Of a stretch of 64,000 bases of DNA, positions 53,893-64,000 are shown one piece after another. Position numbers and translations under genes: made by a program. Source of the DNA: Ascarosepion bandense (taxonomy: Eukaryota; Mollusca; Cephalopoda; Sepiida; Sepiidae); the NCBI GenBank assembly GCA_037127315.1, contig JBBBDQ010001293.1:2020001-2084000 (forward strand), in the 5' to 3' direction. Within the stretch, counting starts at the first letter, position 1, and each line of letters opens with the position of its first letter. Under the pieces are notes generated by a model. That model had not been told where the DNA came from, did no database searches, and saw nothing but the letters and a program-made list of their open reading frames with translations.

Positions 53893-54190
53893 ATGTCAGA
53901 TTTTATGCCAAAGAAAGAGTACTTGCAAGGAATTTTACTGCACTACTTTATTCAAAAGAAATCTGCATCTGAAGCCTACAGAATTCTTGTTGAGACTTAT
54001 GGTAACCATACTCTGTTAGGGAAAACATGCAGAGACTGGTTCAGATGCTTTAAAAACAAAGATTTTGATGTTGAAAATAAATAACTATTCTAGCACACAG
54101 AAAAAGATTGAAGATAAAGAATTGGAGGTATTACTTCACAAAGACTCATGTCAGGAACAAACAGAATTTTCAGAACCATTATTGTTTATG
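53893..54190 (+). pseudogene. Mariner transposase N-terminal fragment
   Basis: MSDFMPKKEYLQGILLHYF, IQKKSASEAYRILVETYGNH, TCRDWFRCFKNKDFDVENK, a stop at 54082-54084, then on in frame KKIEDKELEVLLHKDSC. This is the first DNA-binding helix-turn-helix plus linker of a mariner-family transposase. The downstream catalytic part is absent, replaced by (TA)n. The natural ATG is kept. Confidence 0.85.
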
Positions 54191-54201
54191 TAGAAATACA
54201 C

Positions 54202-54208
<7 letters not shown>

Positions 54209-54249
<41 letters not shown>
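54209..54249. repeat. (TA)n microsatellite
   Basis: About 20 TA units ending in GTGTGTG. Confidence 0.95.
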
Positions 54250-54255
<6 letters not shown>

Positions 54256-54289
54256 TGTGAAATACACCTATTCCTCAGATAATGGACTC

Positions 54290-54645
54290 TCCCTCCTATA
54301 TTAATAAGAGTTAACAGAAAGTTAACAGACGAAGTTCTTGGAAAGTTCCTAGGAGTTCTTAGAAATTCATGGGAGTTCTTTAGACTTCTATTGAGTTCAG
54401 TAGAACTACTAGACAGTTAATATTAGTCGGCAGTTAGCCGAATACTAAGGAGTCAGCTTTCAGTAGAAGATTACCAAGTTCCTAACATTTTGGGTATGTT
54501 AAGTCAGTTAGCAACCGACATAGCAAGATTACAACATTCAGTGCAAAAACTACTCAACAACAAAATACAAGCATTTACATAGAATTTTCATACTGAATGT
54601 AGAGATATTGGTGTTTTAATAATTAAATACGGTGTAAACACTTGC
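54290..54645. other. Unexplained block with imperfect short repeats
   Basis: AGTTCTTGGAAAGTTCCTAG, GAGTTCTTAGAAATTC and GAGTTCTTTAGACTTC form loosely repeated ~25-bp words. GTTAACAG occurs twice. Possibly an LTR or satellite scrap; no family recognised. Confidence 0.4.
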
Positions 54646-54668
54646 TATGTTTTTTTATCTCTTTCTCT

Positions 54669-54670
<2 letters not shown>

Positions 54671-54756
<86 letters not shown>
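54671..54756. repeat. (CA)n(TA)n microsatellite
   Basis: About 50 bp of CA with a CCCA interruption, then about 30 bp of TA. Confidence 0.95.
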
Positions 54757-54758
<2 letters not shown>

Positions 54759-54779
54759 GAGTCATAACATCCTTCAATA

Positions 54780-55040
54780 ACAAAGAAAAACAAAAAATGA
54801 CATCTCTCTCAAAATACTTTTGGAAATTAAAAGACGAAAATAAAACACCTAAGGAGAAATGGAAAATCCTCAAAAAAGCAAGAACAGCAAAATCTATAAA
54901 AGAACCATGCTTTCTTTGCCTTCAAGAAAAAATAGAGATCCTTAAATATATAAATAGTAACAAGCTCTTAAATCAGAGACATGAAACCACAGTAAACTGC
55001 AAGCACATTAGGGACCTAACCCTACAATCATGCTAAGAAA
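54780..55040 (+). pseudogene. PLE C-terminal fragment (after GIY-YIG)
   Basis: Reads MTSLSKYFWKLKDENKTPK, EKWKILKKARTAKSI, PCFLCLQEKIEILKYI and NSNKLLNQRHETTVNCKHI. The LSKYxWxLKD, KWxILKKA and CxLCLxEKxxILK motifs match the last 80 residues of PLE proteins, downstream of the YIG motif (compare 14120-14360). The YIG motif itself is not present. Confidence 0.8.
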
Positions 55041-55690
55041 TACTAAGAGTTTGATAAAATATTCTTAATATAAAAGATTAAAAATTCTATAGAAAAAATC
55101 GATCCAATAAATCCTTAAAGGAAGGTCTAATACCCACAAAAACATCTAAATAAATAAAATGTAAAATTAAAGAAATAAAAAAGCTCCCAAACTATCACTA
55201 AAGCCTACACCAATAACCTTACTTAACACAATAACCTTACTTAAATACAAAAATATTCCATACTGGAAAAATCTAAATTAAACAAATGGCTTCCGAACTC
55301 GAAAAAGAATCAAAATTCATATATTCAAAATTAAGATTAAATATACTACTTCAGAACAATTATATCATACACAAAAATAAACTGTAAGCACACGTAAGAT
55401 CTAACCCTACAATCACACTAAAAAATACTGGAAATATGAATAGATTTAAGATAAAAGATAAAAAATGTTATAGAAAAAATCGTTATAATAAATCCTTAAA
55501 GATCCAATACCTGCAAAAATACCTAAATAAATAAAATATATAAAAAATTAAAAGAAATAAATAGGATTCCAAATGATAATTTATAGAAAAAAGAATATAT
55601 AAAAAAATTAAAAGAAAAAACCGAACATCTAAACTTAAAATTAAGATTAAAAATACAACTTTATATAAAAAAACTGATAAAATGCTAATT
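54995..55690. repeat. A-rich tandem duplication, ~384-bp unit
   Basis: CTGCAAGCACATTAGGGACC at 54996 and CTGTAAGCACACGTAAGATC at 55380 start two units that align through AATAAATCCTTAAAG and ACCTAAATAAATAAAAT words. Confidence 0.65.
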
Positions 55691-55699
55691 TGCATTTAC

Positions 55700-56296
55700 T
55701 TCCTAAAAAATACAAGTTTAGATTTCTTGAAATAACTTTGCCTAAATGCAATAATACTCCAAACTTGAATATAAAATAAAAAATATATTTAAAAAACCCT
55801 ATAAAATAAAAAAATATTCCATACTGAAAAAATCAAAATTGGAAAGAAAAAACACCCCACCCCTATCACGTCTATCTAAGAAATCCCAAAGTGAAAACCT
55901 AGCCACAGGATCAAAGTAAATACATGAATTAGGTCAGCTAACAACAGATATCAATCAATTAAATGATAGCCAACCATAAAACTAACCACTCCACTCTCTT
56001 AGAAATTCTAATAATCTAATTCCAACACATAATACCATTAATTAACAATTTCACACTTACACACCAGGTTCTTCAAAAGTCTAACGGTCAAAATGAAAGA
56101 CACATTCACTTAATTATCAATAACCCCCACCAACCCCCACGACAACAATGAACCAAATATAAACAGAGAATGATTCCAAACTCTTACTCTTTACTTCTCC
56201 AGATGATGTGTTTGAGTCCAAACACTGAAACAACCATATGATTGTTGAGAAGAGGACATATATAGAAAGAATTATGTACATGTTCTAAAACATAAT

Positions 56297-56300
<4 letters not shown>
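55700..56300. other. No gene seen; A-rich intronic sequence
   Basis: No repeats matched. Part may be the decayed 3' end of the PLE fragment upstream. Confidence 0.45.
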
Positions 56301-56329
<29 letters not shown>

Positions 56330-56613
56330 CGCCACATGCACACAAACAAGTATATATACATTATATATGAGTACACACATATATATGTGTGTGTATTCAC
56401 ATGCACATACATTGATATTGCTGTATAGCAGTTGGTTTGCTCAGCAAAAGACATTTGCTGTTTCGTTTATAATTTGCTATTCTTGTGTTATTTGTTCTTT
56501 TTTTTTTGAATATTCAAGATTTATTATGTTGAATACAAAGACATCGACAAACAGTATTATTTTTGAATTCTTCTAGAAATTAATGATCTTTTTGTTTTCA
56601 TTTTCTTTTACAG

Positions 56614-56659
56614 AAATTATTTTTACAACATCAGCATGATTTCATTACAAGAAAATATG
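56614..56659 (+). CDS. Semaphorin exon B
   Basis: A 46-nt micro-exon with acceptor TTTTCTTTTACAG and donor ATG|GTAAGT. It completes the codon split after exon A (AG+A, arginine) and continues NYFYNISMISLQENM, matching ARNxxYNISLxxLxEN of semaphorins. Ends in phase 0. Confidence 0.8.
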
Positions 56660-56879
56660 GTAAGTACAACAAAAAACATAAGTAGCACTATCATCTTATG
56701 TTAAAAGGCACTCACACATACACGCATATATCCATGTATAGCTGTGTCAATATGTAAATGTGTTACCAACTACTTTACACAAGGACATTATTATTTCAGA
56801 AAATGAATAAAATGATGGAATAAAAACAAATGTTAATAAAATCATTTTTTCATTTCTTTTTGGCAAATGTAAAAATTGA

Positions 56880-57185
56880 TGTGCGTTGTGGTGCATTGGA
56901 AATTGGCTCGGAACGAGAAATCGGGGAGCCGAGTTCAATTTCCAGCGGAATTCATTGCATTCACTTACGTGCAAATACCCTTGGGAAAGGTATTAATCTG
57001 ACTATTCCTTCCAGTTATGGGTTAAATAACAGGACAGATTGGGTTCTATAGCCTTGGTCAGCAACCAGTCTACCGCAGAAAGCAATGGCAACCTACTGTG
57101 GGATAATCTTCTGCCCAGTCAGTCATGTGTCTTTTGAGACATGATCGCCTAAGCGTGTTTCGCGTAAGGCACTTAACTGACTGAC
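56880..57185 (+). repeat. SINE1, nearly full length
   Basis: Head GTGCGTTGTGGTGCATTGG with a B-box-like GAGTTCAATTTCC, then TGGGTTAAATAACAGGACAG and the palindromic CATGTGTCTTTTGAGACATG region, ending ACTTAACTGACTGAC. Confidence 0.85.
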
Positions 57186-57424
57186 TGAAAAATTGATATA
57201 TTTTTAATTTTTCAATCTTCAAAGGTAAATTCAAAAATACTCATTTTAATTTTGTAATTAAATTAATAAAGAAAATGATATTTATAATTTATGTCTAGGT
57301 TTGCTTCCATAAATTGTTTGTATTTGATAAATAGCATATATATATATATATATATGCTTTTTGGGGAAATTTAGGAATTTTTCAACTGGTATGTTGATGT
57401 AAAGGGATTTTTATCACACCATAT

Positions 57425-57755
57425 GTTTTTTGGTCATGCTCATTTCCCTTAGTTTTTCAAATAGTCTTCACAAGTTCTTTCAAGGAGATAGGGTTAGAAT
57501 TTTATTATGGATTTTATATTTAGACTCGCTATGCAATTGTCGGTCATATTCATTTCCCTTAGTTTTTCAATTAGGTTGTTCAAGTTCTTTATATGTGATG
57601 GACTGACTGTTCCATGGAGAGGGGTCAAAATTTTATTCTGGTTTTTATATCTAGTTTGGCCATGTGTTTGTCAGATTCATTTCCCTAACTTTTTCAATTA
57701 GGCTGTCCATGTTCTTTAAATGAGATGGACTGATAATTCTCTCTACAATCAATGT
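57425..57755 (+). repeat. Three-unit minisatellite, ~110-125 bp
   Basis: Each unit contains an ATTCATTTCCCTTAGTTTTTC-like word and GTTCTTT then GGACTGA/TTAGAATTTTATT words (starts about 57437, 57545, 57669). Confidence 0.7.
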
Positions 57756-57949
57756 CCCAGTTAAAAAATGCCTAAATTTCTTAAAAAAATCTCTTAAGCA
57801 TTTAACACAGTCAAAGTAGGGTTGAAAAATTTTAAACTCACCTCAAAGCAGAGAGGGCAATAAGAAAAAATGTGTCAAGTTTAGAAAAAAAAAAGTACGA
57901 TAAAGAGAGAGAATTATTATATTGAAGAAAGTATTTTGTTAATAGAAAC

Positions 57950-58000
57950 CAAATAAAGCTGTGGAGAGTCATGATTGTCCACGTTCTGAAGAGGATTGAA
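57950..58000 (+). pseudogene. LINE2 3' scrap
   Basis: GTGGAGAGTCATGATTGTCC then ACGTTCTGAAGAGG matches the WRAMIAYVLKG end of LINE2. Confidence 0.5.
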
Positions 58001-58410
58001 GACTCTTCTTTCAACATATGCCATAATGATGCTAGGTTATTTCAAATAAAATTTGAAAACCTTTCTTGTTTAATAATAATAATGTCCTGTGATTATTTAT
58101 TTTTTATGCAGATAATATTGTTTTCATTTCATTCTAAGTTTTTGAATAACAAGTACCCTACATACTTGAGTATAGTGTGAGCTTTTTTATTGATTGATTA
58201 TTTTTTTGACTTATCAACCCTTTGTAGTTTATTTAAAGCTAGAAAACGTTTTTTGATTGTAAGAATTCTTTTATGAAATAATGTTTTAGTGATAGAACTC
58301 TTATTAAATAAACCATAGTTTTGGAAGAAAAGAGGGATGCATAGCTTTTTCCAGGGTATTTGCATGTCAAAATTGAAATTCAGGTCTCCATTTTTATGAT
58401 CAGTTTATAC

Positions 58411-58725
58411 TGCAGATATCATGGACAGAGCATGTGAGCAATGATGAGGTTTTGGAAATGATGGAAACGAAAAGGAAATTAATATTGAGCATCAGGTAGA
58501 GACAACTAAAGTTCCTGGGGCATGCAATGGGGAAGGAGGGCTTGAAGAACCTGATACTAACAGGTCAAATAGAAGGTAAAAGAGACAGAGGAAAGTATCT
58601 GAAAGACCTGAGCAGATGGATGACAGAACGGGGGTTGCGTGTTGTTACAGGAGAAAGTGTGCTAAGAGCCACCAGGGATAGGGAGACGTGGAAGGTCATA
58701 GAAGAAGAAAATGCAAAAAATCGGG
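58411..58725 (+). pseudogene. LINE2 3' end
   Basis: Starts ATACTGCAGATATCATGGAC, with LKNLILTGQIEGKRDRG, KDLSRWMTERGLRVVTGES, VLRATRDRETWKVI in one frame from 58527. Closely similar to 30030-30377. 5'-truncated. Confidence 0.8.
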
Positions 58726-58904
58726 TAACACTATACATGGGTAATTTTTGTGAAGAGGTTAAAAATCATAGATTTTTCCCTGACAAGTTGCACTATACAA
58801 TGTAAATTCTTTTTTCCTAGAGAGGTTAAGATCCATGTAAAAAATGTACAGGTCATACTATACATGAAGTCAGCTTATGCACAAGTATATATATATTATT
58901 TACA

Positions 58905-59070
58905 CTTTTTGTTCTCATCTCAAATTGCCATGTTTATGATGTTTCAGCTGTTTAATGCTACGGCCTTCTTTAGGTACTAGGTTCAAAATTTCTAGCACCT
59001 GAAGAAGGCTGGAGTGTACAATGGCTAAAACGCCATAAACATGGCAATAAAGTTGAGGACAACTTTTTGA
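58905..59070 (+). repeat. SINE3 tail foldback with hammerhead-like core
   Basis: The left arm (58910-58985) is the inverse of the right (58992-59060). Right arm: CACCTGAAGAAGGC, GGCTAAAAC and the GCCAT-AAAC-ATGGC hairpin. Confidence 0.65.
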
Positions 59071-59139
59071 ACAATATAAATAATATAAATACTACTTCAT
59101 TTCAGAAGTACAGAGAAATACAAGTATATACAGTACATC

Positions 59140-59580
59140 ATTTTTTTATAGTCGTTTTACCCCAAGCAAAGCAGAACTGCCGCTAGTTTGCAGGGAGTCA
59201 CAGTAAGAGAAGAAACGGTACAGGGGATACTGAAGAAAGGATAAGCGATGAATCAGATTTAGGTGGTTGGATAAGATTTGGGAAGGAAGAAGATGGCCAT
59301 TGATGTTGCATTTTAACTACTGGAGATTGGGAAGCAAGTATATTGCACAGGAGGGAAGTGTGAGAAAAGAAACTGTTAAAGTAAAAGTGAAAAATTACAT
59401 TTGATTATCTTGACAGTAAAAGAGTGTGACCTAGATGGCAATCTAGTAGCACAAGTAAATTCAAGTGGTCAGGTCAAGGAGCAGAAGCTCAACCAAGCAA
59501 AAGCTGTGAAAATATTTTTAGAAAAGATAGTGAAGCCAACATCACATTGGTGAGAAAATGAGTAAAGGCAAGCTCTAAAA
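59140..59580 (-). pseudogene. LINE1 3' end, decayed
   Basis: Tail TTACCCCAAGCAAAGCAGAA (inverse), 3' UTR, then GGAGGGAAGTGTGAGAAAAG and AAGAGTGTGACCTAGATGGC as the inverse of the RLWNSLP and RLAxxSHxFT coding blocks. Confidence 0.75.
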
Positions 59581-59709
59581 TATAATAATTTATTTTTTTC
59601 AAGAGGCATTCCTTCTCTTGTGCTATAGACTAAAAATGGCTACATTTGGTCATTATTTAAGCAATTTTATATTTATGCTTCATATTCTTTTATTTCTTTT
59701 ACATTTCAG

Positions 59710-59772
59710 CATTCAAAATGGGATGCTGCGCGGTCAGCAGTCGCTGAGTGTCTTATGAAAGACAAATCTGAA
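59710..59772 (+). CDS. Semaphorin exon C
   Basis: A 63-nt, phase 0-0 exon, with acceptor TTTTACATTTCAG and donor GAA|GTAAGT. Encodes HSKWDAARSAVAECLM then KDKSE. The W...C..KxKSE pattern matches semaphorin blade 1 up to the point where the next exon normally supplies (D/E)CxNYIRV. That exon is not in the window. Confidence 0.8.
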
Positions 59773-59879
59773 GTAAGTAAAATTTTATACATGAAATATA
59801 AAAAGTGTTATAAAAAGATGAATTGTTTTTTGCACTCTAAATTATTTTACATGCTATTTGTGTTTCTGTAATATACACG

Positions 59880-60350
59880 ATGGGACTAGGAGACTCTGGA
59901 TAGTGGTTGTACCTTCGAAGTCGAGCACAATGCAGGAAGGGAATCACTAGTTCTCACCCATTTCCTAAATCTTTCATGTGATGCCGTCAAATTGTTATGC
60001 CCCGGCAGAACATTTCAGCTGGTTGCATTATGAGGGGTGCTGTTAAGACGGCACCACAATATAAAGTAGCTCCTCAATACAGATCACCAGCCAGAGTGGT
60101 AGGGTTCTTTAAATGAATTAGCAACAGCCAAGTGTTTGTTAGCAAAGAAAGCCACCTAGATGGGGGGGGCATCAGCTAGGGTCTAACATTCAAGACATAC
60201 CACATGATGAGGAGACCAAGAAACCTGGGAAGACGCAAGCTCTGACACACAAAAAGAAAAATGGAGGAGAATATTGAACAGCTCAGCATGTCAGTGCCCA
60301 GTGACTCTTATCTTATAGGGGTTAAGGGTGAAAGAAGAGGAATATACATG
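59880..60350. other. Unexplained higher-GC block in semaphorin intron
   Basis: About 45% GC, against roughly 30% around it, with words such as TGTACCTTCGAAGTCGAGCA and ATGAGGAGACCAAGAAACC. No long frame or family recognised. It may be a LINE 3' UTR of a family with no other copy here. Confidence 0.45.
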
Positions 60351-60367
60351 GATACTTATACAATTAA

Positions 60368-60370
<3 letters not shown>

Positions 60371-60411
<41 letters not shown>
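60371..60411. repeat. (TA)n microsatellite
   Basis: About 20 TA units; another lies at 60586-60622. Confidence 0.95.
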
Positions 60412-60414
<3 letters not shown>

Positions 60415-60581
60415 AATGGTTGTCACAATGGTTTATAAAAGCACAGTATCACAAAAATCTTTGTGTTCCGGAGCTATGTTTGCTCCTCATCTGGTGATAT
60501 CAATAAGCAAATATAGTGTTTTGCAATTTATTTAATCTGACATGTTTAAAAGAAAATTTGCTGCCTAAATACACAAATTTT

Positions 60582-60627
<46 letters not shown>

Positions 60628-60734
60628 AAGGATGAAATCTCATTAGAATAGATCCAGTTCCAAAGCCTTCTCACTTCTTAGAGGAATTCCCTCATTTATT
60701 GAACATATTAGGTGTAACCATTCTTATACCACAT

Positions 60735-61125
60735 GGTTAACTGATGGCTTGATTCTGGCCAGGATTGAAACTTGACTGATTTGGCATCAGGCGGAGTTGC
60801 TACCCACTAAGCTATCAGAGAAGGGAAATTTTAACATATTGTATAAAAGCAGTGTATACACATGCCAGTCACTGAAAGAACCCGATTCATTCTTGGTGAG
60901 TAATGCATATATCGCAGAAATGGAAACTGCTTTTTTTTTAAATTTTCTTCTCTAGAGAGCTCAATTGTAGTGAGAGCATAATATATTAGTCATCCACATG
61001 CAAGCCTGTTTCATTGCATCACAGCTCATCAGTGTGGCTAGACATATCCACTTGCTTCTGGCCAGGATCGAAACTTGACTGATTTGGTATCAGTCGGAGT
61101 CGCTACCCCCTAAGACATAGGTGCA
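60735..61125 (-). repeat. Two SINE2 copies on the minus strand
   Basis: 60735-60835 retains the tRNA-like head (A box TAGCTTAGTGGGTAG, B box AAGTTTCAATCCTGG, minus). 60987-61125 is complete. Its hammerhead has CTGATGA (61026-61032), GAAAC (61008-61012) and a perfect CCACA/TGTGG stem I, but a weakened stem II and a mutated cleavage-site U. Confidence 0.75.
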
Positions 61126-61179
61126 TGGAATCATACAACATGGATTGAAAACCTAGTGTTATAAACACTCAATCATGGC

Positions 61180-61625
61180 AAAATACAAAAAATAATGCAA
61201 CTACTAAACAAAAAAAAACACACATAAGCCCACAAACAAAAATATACAAAAAACACAAACACCCAAATAACCTAGAAAAAAAAAAGAAACTGTTGCATAG
61301 CAAAACATACCAACATGGTAAGATAAAGGTAAAAACCAATAATAGTGGTTAATACAACAACAAAAGAAGTCAACCCAAACTAAAAAAAACAAAAATGAAA
61401 TACTTTTTTAATATAAAACAGTTAAGCAAACACCTACTCATGCTTACACTAAAACACAATAAGCTAAAAAAATAATAAAAAAAATAAATCAAACACCTGC
61501 ACAATAAAGAAAAAAAAGAAAAATAAACAAAAAGAAAAAGAAAATTAACCAATCACAAATAAGATCACACCTACAAAATAGCACCATGCTCCACACAAAC
61601 AAAAAGAAAATGGGACCTAACAGCA
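61180..61625. other. A-rich stretch, no gene
   Basis: Minus-strand frames rich in F, L and V are compositional. No recognised element. Confidence 0.5.
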
Positions 61626-61630
61626 AACTA

Positions 61631-61684
61631 GACCTGATGAGTGAGAGCATCTTAACAGACCTGATGAGTGAGAGCATCTTAACA
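61631..61684. repeat. 27-bp tandem duplication
   Basis: GACCTGATGAGTGAGAGCAT plus CTTAACA is repeated exactly twice. Confidence 0.9.
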
Positions 61685-61775
61685 GTGTCCTCATGAAATT
61701 TCAGGCTGGCATAAACCTGCTCAGCTAAAGTGAAAAAACTCTTTGTGCGTAAAATTTCTGCCTTCCTCCACCAAG

Positions 61776-61908
61776 TACCCAGAGTTTAGATGTAGAATCA
61801 CTACCTGACATCAATTTGGTCAGGTTTCAAACCTGGCCAAAAGCAGTCAGATGTCTAATCATACTGATGTACTATGATACAGCAAAACAGGGCTGTCTGT
61901 GGATGACT

Positions 61909-61912
<4 letters not shown>
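61776..61912 (+). repeat. SINE2 copy
   Basis: Tail with CTGATGT at 61864-61870, AAAA for GAAA. Stem I arms CATA and TGTGG still pair with wobbles. Confidence 0.7.
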
Positions 61913-61938
<26 letters not shown>

Positions 61939-61956
<18 letters not shown>

Positions 61957-62022
61957 CATGTCTGTGTGTATATATATATATATATATATATACACACAGA
62001 CATGTTTCATATATATATATAT
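61939..62022. repeat. Perfect 84-bp palindrome in (TA)n
   Basis: ATGAAACATGTCTGTGTGTA (61951-61970) and TACACACAGACATGTTTCAT (61991-62010) are exact inverses with TA between and around them. Confidence 0.9.
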
Positions 62023-62306
62023 AGGATGTATGTTGTGGTGCAGTAGATATCAGCTCAGAATGAGAAATCAGGGAATTTTTCACATCCATTTATGCACAAA
62101 TACCCTTAAGAAAGATATTAATCCATCTCTTCCCTCCAGTTATGGGTTAAATAACAAGACAGATTGGGTTCTATAGCCTTGGATAGCAACCAGTCTACTG
62201 CAGAATGTAATGGCAACCTACACCGAGATAATGTTCTGCCCAGTTAGTCATGTCTCTTTCAGGACATGATCGCTCAAGCATGTATTGCATATAGCATTTA
62301 GCTGAC
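62023..62306 (+). repeat. SINE1 copy
   Basis: Head ATGTTGTGGTGCAGTAGATA, body and tail as in 56880-57185. Small deletion between head and body (62070-62085). Confidence 0.8.
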
Positions 62307-62448
62307 TGATATATATGTATATGTGTGTGTATCTGTATGCATGTGTAGACACACACATTTGTAAAAATTGGATTGAATACAAAACTAAATAGATTTTTAA
62401 AAAATATGCTTATATTACAAACATATAAATACATACATATACCGCCAC

Positions 62449-62450
<2 letters not shown>

Positions 62451-62494
<44 letters not shown>
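62451..62494. repeat. (TA)n microsatellite
   Basis: About 22 TA units. Confidence 0.95.
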
Positions 62495-62499
<5 letters not shown>

Positions 62500-62599
62500 A
62501 CAGTAAATTACAAGTTGTATATAAATACATCCTTTTGAATAGGATTGCATTTATGTATAAATGACTATTTCATAAGTTATCTATATATATATTTATATA

Positions 62600-63800
62600 T
62601 ATATATTTATAAATGTACTTTTTCTTTCTTATGAAACCACTTATATATAAATGAAAGAATGAATGTGTATTGAGTGTGTGTTTAAGTAATAATAGAATCC
62701 GGAATCCATGACTTATTTTTTCTTTTTTACCTTTTATGCTCACTTCTTATTTCATTACTTTCTCTTTGTTTATGCCTGATGTGAAGACGAATGAAGTTTG
62801 ATGTGATTTCTCAAGATGGCTGTCAAGAGATATTCACTTCTCTGAAATCATTAAACTGACAGCACCATCATCTCCACTACCCTCGGCTCTTTCTCTTTAG
62901 CTCTCGCTACAATCTCAGCTTCTAACACTTTTTTTCCTACTCTCCCAATTGACCACCATCTTCTCTGCAAACATTAGTGCCATCTCCATAAAACAAATGT
63001 TTACATAACTCCTGTTAACATCGCAGAACCCCTGCCACCAGCAGCTCAATAGTCACGTTTTTAGCCATCCCCATAAAAGCCTTTACTCCCTTGTACAATT
63101 ACGGACATGATATCAGTCTTTTGGGGGTTATTGGGGTCATACTGTTATTGTCTTACCAGTCATTCATTTCAGTTTTGGATTGGGGCACCTCAAATATAGA
63201 TTTTTACCTGTAAATCAAAGAACTGTTATCTGTATTTAAAAAAAAAAACAACCTGAAATAACCTTACTTCATATCAATACCATCAATCTATAATCACAGT
63301 AGTTGAAATGGGCAGGTGGCCTATGGGTTAAAACTTGGGCAAGCCAGACCATTGAGCAGAAAGTAACATGAATATTGCTGAGAGCTTTTTGGAGTTGGGC
63401 ATCTTCGCTATATTTTCAAATTCAAGTCAACAGTTACTTCAGCAATAAAACACAAAAATAATATAAAATTTTAATTATTTTTTTTCTCTCTGATTGAATA
63501 AATAGCTATTTAATGTTTAAGATTGATATCATCTGGTGAATTTCTTGTACTGAGTTACATGCTATTTTGATTATATTTTTAGTTTTGAAATTATTGTGAT
63601 TCCATCCAACTTTTTAATCAAATCTGAGGTATTTCTGTCATTTAAAAAAATAGATGAATTTAAATTCTATTTAAAATAAAACAAAACAAGTTATTCAGGC
63701 ACAAAATCTGTATGGCAATTAGAATTGAAGTGCATTTTTGATATCATGTGAAGATATATGAAAAATTGATTGACTTTATAAATGGCAGGAGTAGAAGGTG
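62600..63800. other. No gene seen
   Basis: Ordinary intronic or intergenic AT-rich DNA without matched repeats. A pyrimidine-rich part spans 62700-63000. Confidence 0.45.
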
Positions 63801-63816
63801 CAAAATATTTTGTATT

Positions 63817-64000
63817 ATAAATGAGTAGGCATTCTGAGAGAATTAGAAGTCCTACCAGGAATCATTAATGGCAGCCATTATCTTAACAACATAAGATATG
63901 CAGATGACACAGTGTTGATAGTAGATATAGAAAAGAAACTACAAGAACTCCTAAAGCAGGTAATGAAAGAAAGCCTAAAGAAAGTACTAAACCTCGATTG
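63817..64000 (+). pseudogene. LINE2-type reverse transcriptase palm, runs off window
   Basis: Open frame GILRELEVLPGIINGSHYL, NNIRYADDTVLIVDIEKKL, QELLKQVMKESLKKVLNLD with the RT catalytic YADD at 63896-63907. It precedes the KKTECMVISK segment seen at 29683, so it belongs to the same family and likely continues past 64000. Uninterrupted within the 61 codons seen. Confidence 0.85.

Larger units (their letters stand above)
50590..56613 (+). other. Semaphorin intron A-B (6.0 kb), repeat-filled
   Basis: Carries PLE terminal repeats, microsatellites, SINE2, a mariner scrap and a PLE fragment. No further exon was recognised. Begins GTGAGT and ends TTTTCTTTTACAG. Confidence 0.7.
56660..59709 (+). 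other. Semaphorin intron B-C (3.05 kb)
   Basis: Contains SINE1 (56880-57185), a (TA)n at 57338-57355, a three-unit minisatellite, LINE2, SINE3 and LINE1 pieces. Begins GTAAGT and ends ACATTTCAG. Confidence 0.7.

Noticed and set aside
61204..61677. Minus-strand frames rich in F, L, V
   Set aside because: Products of an A-rich plus strand; no start context, no domain, no splice sites.
61631..61684. CTGATGAG words as hammerhead cores
   Set aside because: No GAAA or pairing stems follow in the needed spacing; it is a plain 27-bp duplication.

Overview
This is a eukaryotic, AT-rich window dominated by mobile elements and microsatellites, with one recognisable host gene. No bacterial signals are present (no operons, no dense ORFs). 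The mix of Penelope-like elements (PLEs), Jockey/CR1- and RTE-like LINE tails, several tRNA-derived SINE families, decayed mariner/IS630-type transposases and very many long (TA)n, (CA)n and (GA)n tracts suggests a large invertebrate genome. A mollusc, most likely a cephalopod such as an octopus, is my inference and has not been checked against a database.

Host gene: three plus-strand exons (50490-50589, 56614-56659, 59710-59772) have good splice sites and compatible phases, and encode the amino-terminal part of a semaphorin sema domain. The upstream start and the rest of the gene lie outside what I can identify. The exons are separated by introns of about 6.0 and 3.05 kb filled with repeats. 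The first 50 kb is therefore either a huge upstream intron or intergenic DNA.

Layout. 0-5 kb: microsatellites, a 5S rRNA-derived fragment, a ribozyme-bearing foldback, SINE copies. 5-8 kb: a PLE with reverse transcriptase and GIY-YIG domains, interrupted by one stop codon, with a tandem partial copy. 8-14 kb: mariner remnants, a decayed PLE, foldbacks and a tRNA-Leu-like repeat. 13.8-14.9 kb: a short PLE derivative whose GIY-YIG frame lies between inverted repeats. 15-21 kb: LINE tails, a triplicated repeat and a 1.1 kb polypyrimidine tract. 21-31 kb: LINE fragments, IS630/mariner-type transposase pieces and a nested LINE-in-PLE insertion. 31-40 kb: SINE clusters, a hammerhead-bearing SINE, foldbacks and LINE tails. 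40-50 kb: more of these, a solo LTR with a perfect target-site duplication, and a LINE/SINE tandem duplication. 50-64 kb: semaphorin exons embedded in PLE terminal repeats, SINEs and microsatellites, ending in a LINE reverse transcriptase with its YADD motif.

The most striking theme is RNA self-cleavage. Several unrelated repeat families carry the minimal type I hammerhead ribozyme architecture (CUGANGA, stem II, GAAA, a very short and often palindromic stem III, then UH). They include a tRNA-derived SINE that joins a Pol III-type head to a hammerhead. Four copies keep every core position by eye (about 14493-14531 +, 31964-32007 +, 38285-38323 -, 43761-43799 +). Many of these elements are bracketed by (TA)n on both sides. 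All structural statements are by eye; no folding or database search was run.
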